Positions 56,848-64,000 of a stretch of 64,000 nucleotides of DNA are shown here, piece by piece. The position numbers and the translations under genes were made by a program. Where the stretch lies: the NCBI RefSeq assembly GCF_000967725.1, contig NZ_JXYE01000003.1, positions 186,001-250,000 on the forward strand, written 5' to 3'. Origin of the DNA: Loktanella sp. S4079 (GTDB lineage Bacteria; Pseudomonadota; Alphaproteobacteria; Rhodobacterales; Rhodobacteraceae). Below the pieces are notes generated by a model that searched no databases, was not told where the DNA came from, and saw nothing but the letters and a program-made list of their open reading frames with translations. How positions within the stretch are numbered: position 1 is the stretch's first letter; each line of letters opens with the position of its first letter.

Positions 56848-57477
56848 ATGACAAAAACACTGATGACTTTTGGCGACAGTAATACGCATGGAACGCCCCC
56901 GATCCAACAGCGCGGACTATACGCGCGTTATGACGTGCAAACACGTTGGCCCCAGGTCGCCTTGCGTGAACTTGGCGATGACTGGTCCCTGATCGAAGAA
57001 GGGTTACCTGGTCGGACCGCCGCCTATGCCGACCCGGTTATGGGCGCACATATGAACGGGCAGATCGGTTTGCGCATTGCGCTCGAAAGCCACGGACCGA
57101 TTGATAGGCTCGCGATTATGCTCGGGACGAATGACCTCAAGGCGCATTATGGGCTGACCCCACAGGGCATCACTGCTGGTATTGCCGGGCTATTGGCGAT
57201 TGCAAATTCTGAGGAATACCAGACCCGACATAGTGGGTTCGACGTGTTGATCATTTGCCCGCCATTGGTTTTGGAACAGGGTCCGATTTCAGATGTGTTC
57301 TATGGGGCCGCCGAAAAGTCGGCGAAACTTGCACCGCTCTACGCTGATCTTGCCCAGCATTGGGGCGCCGCTTTTCTAGATGCCGCGCAACACGTCAGCT
57401 CAAGTCAAATCGACGGTGTGCATTTTGATCCAGAGGGACAAATTGCGCTTGGGCGTGCGGTGGCCGCCATCCTATGA
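56848..57477 (+). CDS. SGNH/GDSL hydrolase
   Basis: 209 aa. Block I FGDSNTHGTPP (Ser near 11), block III LGTNDLKAHYGLT, block V DGVHFDPEGQ with Asp and His. Similar to aryl-esterase and carbohydrate-esterase members; cytosolic, as no signal peptide is seen. Overlaps the Nudix gene by 4 nt. Confidence 0.88.
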   Translation: MTKTLMTFGDSNTHGTPPIQQRGLYARYDVQTRWPQVALRELGDDWSLIEEGLPGRTAAYADPVMGAHMNGQIGLRIALESHGPIDRLAIMLGTNDLKAHYGLTPQGITAGIAGLLAIANSEEYQTRHSGFDVLIICPPLVLEQGPISDVFYGAAEKSAKLAPLYADLAQHWGAAFLDAAQHVSSSQIDGVHFDPEGQIALGRAVAAIL

Positions 57478-57908
57478 CGCCGAGACTCGCTGCTATCGCC
57501 GTTGTCGTGCGGGCGGGGCAAGTCCTATTGGCCCGCCGCAAAAATGAACCGGATGCGGGGCTATGGGGTTTTCCCGGCGGGCACGTTGATTTTGGTGAAA
57601 CCGCGCTCGATGCTGCGGCCCGCGAGTTACGCGAAGAAACGTCGGTCATTGCTGAACCACAGAAATATCTGACTAACATTGATGTCATCACCAGAAATGC
57701 AGAAGGGCAAATCACCTATCATTTCTTGCTAGCGGCGGTTTTATGTGAATACCGATCAGGAACGCCACATCCGTCAGATGACGTCAGCGAAGCACGCTGG
57801 TTTGATTTCTCTGCGATCCAAAACCTGCCAACCAGCGCCAATGTTGCCGAGGTGGTCAACCTCGCGGCCAATGCTTATTCGACAACCCCAACAATCGGAC
57901 CAAGCTGA
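57474..57908 (+). CDS. Nudix hydrolase
   Basis: 144 aa. Nudix box GGHVDFGETALDAAARELRE with ETSV next, giving G-x5-E-x7-REL-x-EE; N-terminal AAIAVVVRAGQVLLARRK. Likely an ADP-ribose or nucleotide pyrophosphatase. Translationally coupled to the SGNH hydrolase. The C-terminal 34 bases overlap the convergent phosphodiester glycosidase gene. Confidence 0.9.
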   Translation: MTPRLAAIAVVVRAGQVLLARRKNEPDAGLWGFPGGHVDFGETALDAAARELREETSVIAEPQKYLTNIDVITRNAEGQITYHFLLAAVLCEYRSGTPHPSDDVSEARWFDFSAIQNLPTSANVAEVVNLAANAYSTTPTIGPS

Positions 57909-58594
57909 AACCCGAAATCTGACCGGCGCAGGTCCGTTGCATAAAGGCGGGACACCTTACCATCAAAATACAAAGCATTCGGCAGCTTCAGGTAGTCCCG
58001 GAAAAAGCTGCCAAATTCGTGAAACGTCACCGCGTTATTGGAAATCGCAAACACCGCCTGCGTGCCATCGGTTGTGGTGCCTACGCCATTGCGCAGATAA
58101 CGCGAGGTACTGTCGATCAAAAACCTTGGATGTAGCTCTCCGTTGATGACCAGCATTGGTCCAGATTGTGTGGCATCACGACATTGCGGATTCCGCGCAA
58201 GATAATCGCCCGTTTCATAGACTTGGGCTGCCCCATCATTCACACAAAAAACACCATTGGGCAGCAGCCCGAAATTTCCGGGCCCAGCATTTGGGATCAC
58301 CCGCATTTCCTGCCTACCGTTTTGGATGTAATGGCCAACGGGTGAACGATCGTCGTGATACATGCCTGCGTTCATGGCAAAGACCAAAGTCTGCCCCTTG
58401 GCAAAATCATCGACCGCAGAAAAGCTGCCCAGAACTTCGCCCTCTTCGTCACGCAGGAACAAGCGCAGGTCTTCTTGTGCAGCGTCAACGTGGCAGGTGG
58501 TATAGCTGTTGCCAGCATAGTCCACGTCACTGCAGGTCACGGCCCCGGCTGGGGCCGCCACCCATAACATTGCAAGAGCTGCGAACCGCATCAT
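57875..58594 (-). CDS. exported phosphodiester glycosidase (DUF2233/NAGPA) family protein
   Basis: 239 aa. A signal peptide (MMRFAALAMLWVAAPAGAVT) precedes the NAGPA domain: FAMNAGMYHDDRSPVG, PNGVFCVNDGAAQVYET, ATQSGPMLVINGELHP and LYFDGKVSRLYATDL. Family members uncover N-acetylglucosamine phosphodiesters; the bacterial substrate is unknown. It overlaps rbfA by 4 nt on the same strand and the Nudix gene tail-to-tail on the other. Confidence 0.87.
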   Translation of the reverse strand: MMRFAALAMLWVAAPAGAVTCSDVDYAGNSYTTCHVDAAQEDLRLFLRDEEGEVLGSFSAVDDFAKGQTLVFAMNAGMYHDDRSPVGHYIQNGRQEMRVIPNAGPGNFGLLPNGVFCVNDGAAQVYETGDYLARNPQCRDATQSGPMLVINGELHPRFLIDSTSRYLRNGVGTTTDGTQAVFAISNNAVTFHEFGSFFRDYLKLPNALYFDGKVSRLYATDLRRSDFGFQLGPIVGVVE

Positions 58595-58989
58595 TCCTTG
58601 TCGAGGTCCTGACGCACATGTTCATCCGCGAGCAACGCGCGGGTCGCATCCATTTGGTCAAAGGTCCCGTCGATCTCAAAGCGTAGCTCTGGCGCGAATT
58701 TCATCGTGCCACCCTTAACGACAAGATGCCTGACCTCGTGCCGATTGCGTCGCAACGCAGCAAGAGCCTCTTCTTTGCCGTGCCCGCCAAGCGGCAGAAT
58801 AAACGCTGTCGCGATGCTCAGATCAGGGGACATGCGCACCTCGCCCACTGTAATGGACATGCGGTTGAGTTCCGGGTCATGCACGTCACCGCGTTGCAGA
58901 ACCTCGGACAGGATGCGGCGAAACTGTTCGCCCACGCGCAACATACGTTGTGTGGGTGCCTTGCCGTCGCGATTTGATTTCTTAGCCAT
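58591..58989 (-). CDS. rbfA: 30S ribosome-binding factor A
   Basis: 132 aa. KH-like fold: RMLRVGEQFRRILSEVLQRG, SITVGEVRMSPDLSIATAFI and FAPELRFEIDGTFDQM are RbfA motifs. The start at 58989 is chosen by family; the frame is open to 59028. Divergent from dapB, about 100 bp apart. Confidence 0.93.
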   Translation of the reverse strand: MAKKSNRDGKAPTQRMLRVGEQFRRILSEVLQRGDVHDPELNRMSITVGEVRMSPDLSIATAFILPLGGHGKEEALAALRRNRHEVRHLVVKGGTMKFAPELRFEIDGTFDQMDATRALLADEHVRQDLDKE

Positions 58990-59086
58990 GCCACAGATGT
59001 AGGCCTGTTCGTGAACAAAGCCAAGCAAGGCTTTGCGTCATTTGCAATCCATGGCTAATAGGGAACAAACGCAAAGGAACAGACCA

Positions 59087-59896
59087 ATGACAGATACTCC
59101 AGGCATCGTAATCACCGGCGGATCAGGCAGAATGGGCCAGATGTTGATCAAGACGGTTCTGGCGTCAGACAAATGCCGTCTGGTCGGGGTGGTTGATCGG
59201 GCGGGTCACGATTGGATTGGTCAGGACATTGGGACCGCGATGGGCGGGCAACCAATTGGGGTCACAGTTACTGATGACGCGCTCGAGGCGTTTGCCAAGG
59301 CACAGGCAGTGATCGACTTTACCTCGCCAGCGGCAACTGTCGGATTTGCCGAATTGGCTGCGCAGGCACGCGCGGTGCATGTGATTGGCACCACAGGCCT
59401 GACCGACGACGATCTCGCCGCGATCAAAGCTGCGGCGCGTCATGCCGTTGTCGTGCGCGCTGGGAACATGTCGCTTGGGGTAAACCTATTGGTGAAACTC
59501 ACCCAGAAAGTTGCCGCTGCATTGGACGAAGATTTCGATATCGAAGTGATCGAGGCGCACCACCACCATAAGGTTGATGCCCCATCGGGCACTGCGCTGA
59601 TGCTGGGCGAAGCAGCGGCCGAAGGGCGCGGCGTTAATCTGAATGACGTACGCGACAGTGGACGCGACGGGATCACCGGGGCACGCAAACGCGGTGATAT
59701 TGGGTTCACCGCAATTCGTGGCGGCGACATCGTTGGCGAACACGATGTTATGTTCGCAGCCCCCGGCGAACGCATCGTTTTGCGTCACCTCGCCACGGAT
59801 CGTGCGATATTTGCCCGCGGCGCGCTCAAGGCGGCGCTATGGGGACAGGACAAAGGCCCCGGCGAATACGATATGATGGATGTTTTGGGGCTCTAA
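59087..59896 (+). CDS. dapB: 4-hydroxy-tetrahydrodipicolinate reductase
   Basis: 269 aa. Lysine and diaminopimelate synthesis. NAD(P) motif [28 protein letters not shown], and the signature [20 protein letters not shown]. The start at 59087 fits the family; the frame is open to 59033. Ends 15 bp before the convergent tamB. Confidence 0.96.
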   Translation: MTDTPGIVITGGSGRMGQMLIKTVLASDKCRLVGVVDRAGHDWIGQDIGTAMGGQPIGVTVTDDALEAFAKAQAVIDFTSPAATVGFAELAAQARAVHVIGTTGLTDDDLAAIKAAARHAVVVRAGNMSLGVNLLVKLTQKVAAALDEDFDIEVIEAHHHHKVDAPSGTALMLGEAAAEGRGVNLNDVRDSGRDGITGARKRGDIGFTAIRGGDIVGEHDVMFAAPGERIVLRHLATDRAIFARGALKAALWGQDKGPGEYDMMDVLGL

Positions 59897-59911
59897 ATCC
59901 CCAAGACACCT

Positions 59912-62900
59912 TTAGTAGTCACGTTCAAAGAACACACCGACGCTGGTCTCACCCTCTTGATCAACGCTTCCTTTGGCGGTGATTTCATTGGTGATATCAA
60001 GGTTCAGGTTGATCTCGGTCTCGCCTTCGCTGGTGATGGTCACGTCGGTGTAAACATTCTCGGATAGGTATTTGCCACCGCGCACAGCAGCGTTCCCCTC
60101 TTCGTCAGTGGTAACGTCAAAATCATCCAGCCCGATATTTTCGCGCAGACGATCAACGGCACCGCCGCCTTTACCCGCCAGCGTACTAATCGCCGAGGCA
60201 AGCTGCACCGCTTGCAACGGGCTGATGCTTTGTAAATCCCGACCAAAGATCAATTGGGCGAGCACCTCATCCTGCGGCAGTTCAGGCACAGATTCAAACC
60301 TGACCTCGGGCTCGTTTGCCGGGCCTTCAATGATGATATTGATGGTTGTCCCGGTTGAGGATTGCGTCGTCGCGACCAGCCGCAGATAGGGCGAGAAATC
60401 GCCTTGCATCGACGCGCTCCCTTCGGTCAGATCAAAGCGCTGTTGCAGAATATCAATCCGGCCACGCACCAGTTCAAACCGCCCAACAGGCACGACATTG
60501 GCGGTCGTGCCACCGATCGTCAAACGGCCACCCAGTTCGGCATCCAGCCCCCGACCACGGATAAAAATCCGCGATGGCGCATCAACCACGATGTTCAACG
60601 GATAGGCACGGCTGGAACCGCCCCCACCACCCCCGCCACTGGTCGCGGATTGTAGAACGCCCGCACGGCGAAGCGTTTGCCGAACTGCCTGATTTTCTCC
60701 GATGTGCGTTACAGTTGGCAGATCACCCAGCGAACTGATGCTAGACGATGGAACCTGAATATCAGTCTGGCCAAGGGTCAGCCGTCCTGCGATCCGCGCG
60801 CCCCCATCAACAGGGCCCTGCATCGTGATTTGCCCGTTAACCGTCGTTGAATATAGCTCTGGATCTTGCTGCACCACATTGTCGAAAACCAAGGCAAGGT
60901 CCGCCTGCCGACTGCCTGTCAGCCCAACGGGCCCTCGAATTGTAATGGCACCGCCGCCTTCGACTTGGGCACGCAAGTCAAACTGCGCAGCACTACCATT
61001 GAGGCTGATTTGTCCGCCGATATCCGACAGAGCCTGCTTCAATGTCGGGGCTGTCAGACGTCCCTGCGCAAAAGTCACCCGACCATTCACCGAAGTCAGC
61101 GCAGGTGGCCCATTGATCCCAATATCAAAATTCGCAGTCCCGCTTAGTCGGCGCGGATCAATCGCGGCATTCGCGAGCGCGAGCGGCGCGCTACCGTCAA
61201 TATCAATCTCCAAGCGCCCTGACTGACTTACTTGACCGGCGATGTCCGCACGCAGACCGCCGGGGCCTGTGCCAGTTGCATCAATGCCCCAATTGCCTGC
61301 CTCATCTAGCGACGCTGAACCCGTCGCACGCACTGGCCCGCTGATCTGATCGGTCAAGACACCGACATCACGCAAACTCGCATTGAACCGGCCCTGACCA
61401 TACCCAGATGCGCCATTCAGCGCACCAACGATTGATACCTGCGGTGTGGATACCTCTAGGGTGCGCACCGCCAAGGTCCCGTTCTCCAATCCAAGCGCGG
61501 CGTTGACCCGCCCCGTGCCTGCGATCAATGGATCGACGCTCGGGTTCCCGATCTGAAGGTTCTCGCTCTTGGCGCTAAGCGTTCCGTCAAACTGGGTCAG
61601 ATCCGGCAGAATATGCCCGGATGCATTCAACGACACGCCCCCTGACAATGGCTGCCCGACAAGCGCTGCAAAGACACCAAGGTCCGCCAGATCAGCAGCT
61701 AGGTCGCCTGTGACGGCGTAGCCCTCGGCGGGCGGTGCGATACGCGCATCTAGCGACACATCGGTTTGCGGCCCAACCAAACGCACGACCGCATTTGTTG
61801 CATTATCGTCGCCCGGTTCGGCGTCAATCGATAGCGTGACTGGCCCGCTCAGCGTGGGTTCAAGCACAGCGGCATCAAACACACGTAGGTCAATGTCGGC
61901 GGTCGTCGCGCCCTGTGCCCGCAACGCTGCATCCCCCCCCAACACCAAGGCTGGCGTTTGCAGGTTCAATCCAGAAACCAAGAGCGTTTCTTGCGCCGGG
62001 CGTGCCACCGAAACGGTGAATTGCCCCGCCCCCGTGATCAAAGGATCGATCCGTTCGATCCCACTCACCAAATCATTGGTGTCGCCCGTAACATTGACGT
62101 CAAAACGCATCCCATCGGTCAAAAGTACACCATTTGCCGTGATATCAGCGGCGCCTTCCAATGGCTTGCCGACCAATTGTGCATAGCGCGACAGATCAGA
62201 AACCACAGCCTGCGCCTCGCCATTTATGGTTTGACCGTTCTCAGAGGGGTTCATCGTGGCTTGCGCGGCAAAGGTCGCTGCAGGGGCTGAACCATTCACC
62301 GTAATATCCATCACGCCCGCTTCGTCACGTTGCAAGCTACCAATCAGTGACGCTGCGCCAGAAACCCCTGGAACCACAAGGCCCACGTCGCGCAACAGCG
62401 CGCTAAGCTGCGCAGTTGTTGTAACGCTGGTCAGCGCGGCTGATGCATTTACAACCGCCGCAGGCGTTTCAATTTTTAGGGCCTCAAGCCGGGTGCCCTC
62501 TGTGTCACGAACTGCCTTGGCAGAAAGTTCACCACGCCCCGAAAGAACCGCGTCTGCCTGTTCAATGCCAATAGATAGATCTTGGGTGCGCCCATTCACA
62601 ACCAAATCAAACAACCCATCCAGTGGCGTCGTCTGAAGCGTCAGCGCCACATCAGCCGACCCGCCCAAATCACGGCCCGCGAGTGTCGAAAACCGATCAA
62701 GCCCGGCAACTTGCACATTTGCTTGAAACTCAGAATCAAAGCCTGATTTCGGTCCATCAATGGTGCCCGTCGCGCTGATATCGATCCCCGCACCACGCAG
62801 GGTAAACGCGCTGATCTCAGTGGGTTCATCCTCGACGCGTGCCGCGGCAAGCTGGCCTTCGATCCGGTCGCCAAAGGCACGTGCCGCACCCGCATCGTCC

Positions 62901-64000
62901 AACTGAAGCCCCGTCGCCCCATAGGCGAGGTTGGCCGTGACCTGCCCCAGTAGGTCTCCCTCGCCGGGTTTCAGAATACCGCCGCCGCGCAAACCAATTT
63001 GATCAATCAACAAACCTGGGCGATCGTAGCCTTCGACAGTGATTTCTGCGCGCCAATCATCGGCCACAGCCGCGTCATACGCGATGGATAGATCGGCACC
63101 GTTCACATAGGTCTTGGGCCCAGATAGTGGCAACAATACGGGTTCACCAGACAGTGGCGTGATTGCCCCGGTCAGGTCGATCAGCTCTGGCCAGCCTTCG
63201 TTACCGATATGGACTGCACCATTCAGACTCACGCGTCCGGCGTTTAAAGCGATTTGAGGGATATCAACGCGCCCGCTGTCGGACACCAAAGCCTGCGCCT
63301 GTAGCGTTGCATCCGTGCCAAAGAAATCCTGATAGTCAGGGTTAAAGAATGGTGAGATGTCACCACCAATATCGACGCTGACGCGTTGCTGGCCATCACT
63401 ATTCAACAAGCCAAATCGTCCGTTCACGCGGTCTTGACCGTTGGTTGCGATGGCCAGTGATGCATCATAATCATCAATCGGCGCGTCACCTTCGACGGTT
63501 AACCGAATTGCTGGGCGGCCCGGCAAATCCAAGATGCGTGCGGCAATTCCGTCTTGTGCCTCTTCGAGGTTAAGCAGCAAACCAAGCACGCGCGTTGTAT
63601 TGGAATAAGAACCGTCGATCTCAAAGACGCCCGCCTTGTCCCCCAATCGCGTCGCCACGACATTGGCGTCCCCTTGGCCATCACCAAGCGATGCAGACCC
63701 TGTCAGGCTCACTGCGATTGGTTCGCCCAAGAAAGTTTCACCGATTTCGATTCGGTCTACGCGCAACTGATCAAGCGCGATACTGACGGGAAGTTCCGGG
63801 AGCGCAAATGGCGTGGCTTCGGCGGCAGGCCCTTGTGCACCGCCCTCGGAAACAGGTGCGCGGGCAACTACGATGCGTGCGGCGCTCAGCTCCTCAACGT
63901 CGATTGCGCCGCGCAACAGCGCGCCTCGATTCCAACTCAGCACAACATCTTCAAGGGTTAGCCAAACCCCATCGGCATCCGCAACGGTCAGCACCTCAAT
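59912..64000 (-). CDS. tamB: translocation and assembly module protein TamB (N-terminus cut off)
   Basis: At least 1362 residues, running off the right edge. It is an inner-membrane anchored, mostly periplasmic beta-taco protein that works with the outer-membrane TamA in outer-membrane protein insertion or lipid transport. The left part of the visible protein is repetitive AsmA-like sequence; the C-terminal DUF490 domain has IRGRGLDAELGGRLTIGG, RFELVRGRIDILQQRFDLTE and ELPQDEVLAQLIFGRDLQSI. Ends in GVFFERDY, the usual aromatic terminus. A Gly-rich loop (SATSGGGGGGGSSR) precedes the terminal domain. The tamA gene is expected outside the window. Confidence 0.95.
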   Translation of the reverse strand: MEVLTVADADGVWLTLEDVVLSWNRGALLRGAIDVEELSAARIVVARAPVSEGGAQGPAAEATPFALPELPVSIALDQLRVDRIEIGETFLGEPIAVSLTGSASLGDGQGDANVVATRLGDKAGVFEIDGSYSNTTRVLGLLLNLEEAQDGIAARILDLPGRPAIRLTVEGDAPIDDYDASLAIATNGQDRVNGRFGLLNSDGQQRVSVDIGGDISPFFNPDYQDFFGTDATLQAQALVSDSGRVDIPQIALNAGRVSLNGAVHIGNEGWPELIDLTGAITPLSGEPVLLPLSGPKTYVNGADLSIAYDAAVADDWRAEITVEGYDRPGLLIDQIGLRGGGILKPGEGDLLGQVTANLAYGATGLQLDDAGAARAFGDRIEGQLAAARVEDEPTEISAFTLRGAGIDISATGTIDGPKSGFDSEFQANVQVAGLDRFSTLAGRDLGGSADVALTLQTTPLDGLFDLVVNGRTQDLSIGIEQADAVLSGRGELSAKAVRDTEGTRLEALKIETPAAVVNASAALTSVTTTAQLSALLRDVGLVVPGVSGAASLIGSLQRDEAGVMDITVNGSAPAATFAAQATMNPSENGQTINGEAQAVVSDLSRYAQLVGKPLEGAADITANGVLLTDGMRFDVNVTGDTNDLVSGIERIDPLITGAGQFTVSVARPAQETLLVSGLNLQTPALVLGGDAALRAQGATTADIDLRVFDAAVLEPTLSGPVTLSIDAEPGDDNATNAVVRLVGPQTDVSLDARIAPPAEGYAVTGDLAADLADLGVFAALVGQPLSGGVSLNASGHILPDLTQFDGTLSAKSENLQIGNPSVDPLIAGTGRVNAALGLENGTLAVRTLEVSTPQVSIVGALNGASGYGQGRFNASLRDVGVLTDQISGPVRATGSASLDEAGNWGIDATGTGPGGLRADIAGQVSQSGRLEIDIDGSAPLALANAAIDPRRLSGTANFDIGINGPPALTSVNGRVTFAQGRLTAPTLKQALSDIGGQISLNGSAAQFDLRAQVEGGGAITIRGPVGLTGSRQADLALVFDNVVQQDPELYSTTVNGQITMQGPVDGGARIAGRLTLGQTDIQVPSSSISSLGDLPTVTHIGENQAVRQTLRRAGVLQSATSGGGGGGGSSRAYPLNIVVDAPSRIFIRGRGLDAELGGRLTIGGTTANVVPVGRFELVRGRIDILQQRFDLTEGSASMQGDFSPYLRLVATTQSSTGTTINIIIEGPANEPEVRFESVPELPQDEVLAQLIFGRDLQSISPLQAVQLASAISTLAGKGGGAVDRLRENIGLDDFDVTTDEEGNAAVRGGKYLSENVYTDVTITSEGETEINLNLDITNEITAKGSVDQEGETSVGVFFERDY

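Noticed and set aside
1-64000. tRNA, rRNA, CRISPR arrays, riboswitches
   Set aside because: I searched intergenic regions for T-loop-like GGTTCGAA strings, regularly spaced repeats and known aptamer cores; GGTTCGAA near 50056 lies inside the aminotransferase gene, and nothing else was convincing.

Overview
The window is a 64 kb stretch of alphaproteobacterial chromosome, most likely from a marine Rhodobacterales (Roseobacter-group) bacterium. The main reason is gene order typical of that order: chvI-chvG-hprK-rapZ-PTS IIA-HPr running away from pckA, an rpoZ-rsh...pdxJ-acpS-lepB-rnc-era-recO chain, a methylsuccinyl-CoA dehydrogenase of the ethylmalonyl-CoA pathway, and families largely seen in this group (DUF6473, DUF1491, DUF3859). 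No rRNA, tRNA, CRISPR array, intact insertion sequence or prophage was seen. Both ends are cut inside genes (urtB on the left, tamB on the right).

Layout. 1-3.5 kb: urea ABC transporter urtBCDE. 3.5-6.4 kb: an accessory patch with a secreted RTX/DUF4114 calcium-binding protein flanked by decayed DNA, including a frameshifted IS66 transposase tail. 6.4-8.2 kb: electron-transfer flavoprotein etfBA. 8.3-14.1 kb: biotin transporter bioMNY translationally linked to a nitroreductase, facing a minus-strand set made of a thiolase-like protein lacking two active-site residues, a compact AMP-dependent acyl-CoA ligase and a DUF6473 protein; this is the least explained gene group here. 14.3-15.1 kb: 3-hydroxyacyl-CoA dehydrogenase. 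15.1-22.4 kb: an acyltransferase, then the nitrogen/carbon PTS regulatory set and the ChvG/ChvI two-component system, divergent from pckA, whose leader carries an array of LacI-type operator-like sites. 22.4-26.3 kb: a DUF3859 protein bounded by hairpin repeats, a TauE exporter, methylsuccinyl-CoA dehydrogenase and an IclR regulator.

26.4-29.0 kb: pcaIJF, the last steps of the beta-ketoadipate pathway, divergent from the IclR gene with a clear inverted-repeat operator between them. 29-30.2 kb: an extended SDR reductase. 30.2-38.9 kb (minus strand): the large housekeeping chain rpoZ-rsh-DUF2062-pdxJ-acpS-lepB-rnc-era-DUF1491-recO, interrupted by a REPIN-like inverted repeat between DUF1491 and recO. 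39-45 kb: folK, an NYN-domain protein, ispH, a LysE exporter, rnhA, a TRIC-type channel, quinone oxidoreductase, COQ9 and rpsU. 45-51.5 kb: a TbpB-like lipoprotein, ftsK, an aminotransferase and an amidase. 51.7-64 kb: an orphan Imm11-type protein, a UbiH-type hydroxylase, map, Trm112/LON-domain/thioredoxin-TPR genes, an SGNH hydrolase, a Nudix hydrolase, a phosphodiester glycosidase, rbfA, dapB and most of tamB.

Metabolically the region joins aromatic-ring end products (pcaIJF) and acyl-CoA oxidation (etfBA, hbd, methylsuccinyl-CoA dehydrogenase) to gluconeogenesis (pckA), with PTS/ChvGI control beside it. All statements rest on reading motifs and gene order by eye; no database search was run.
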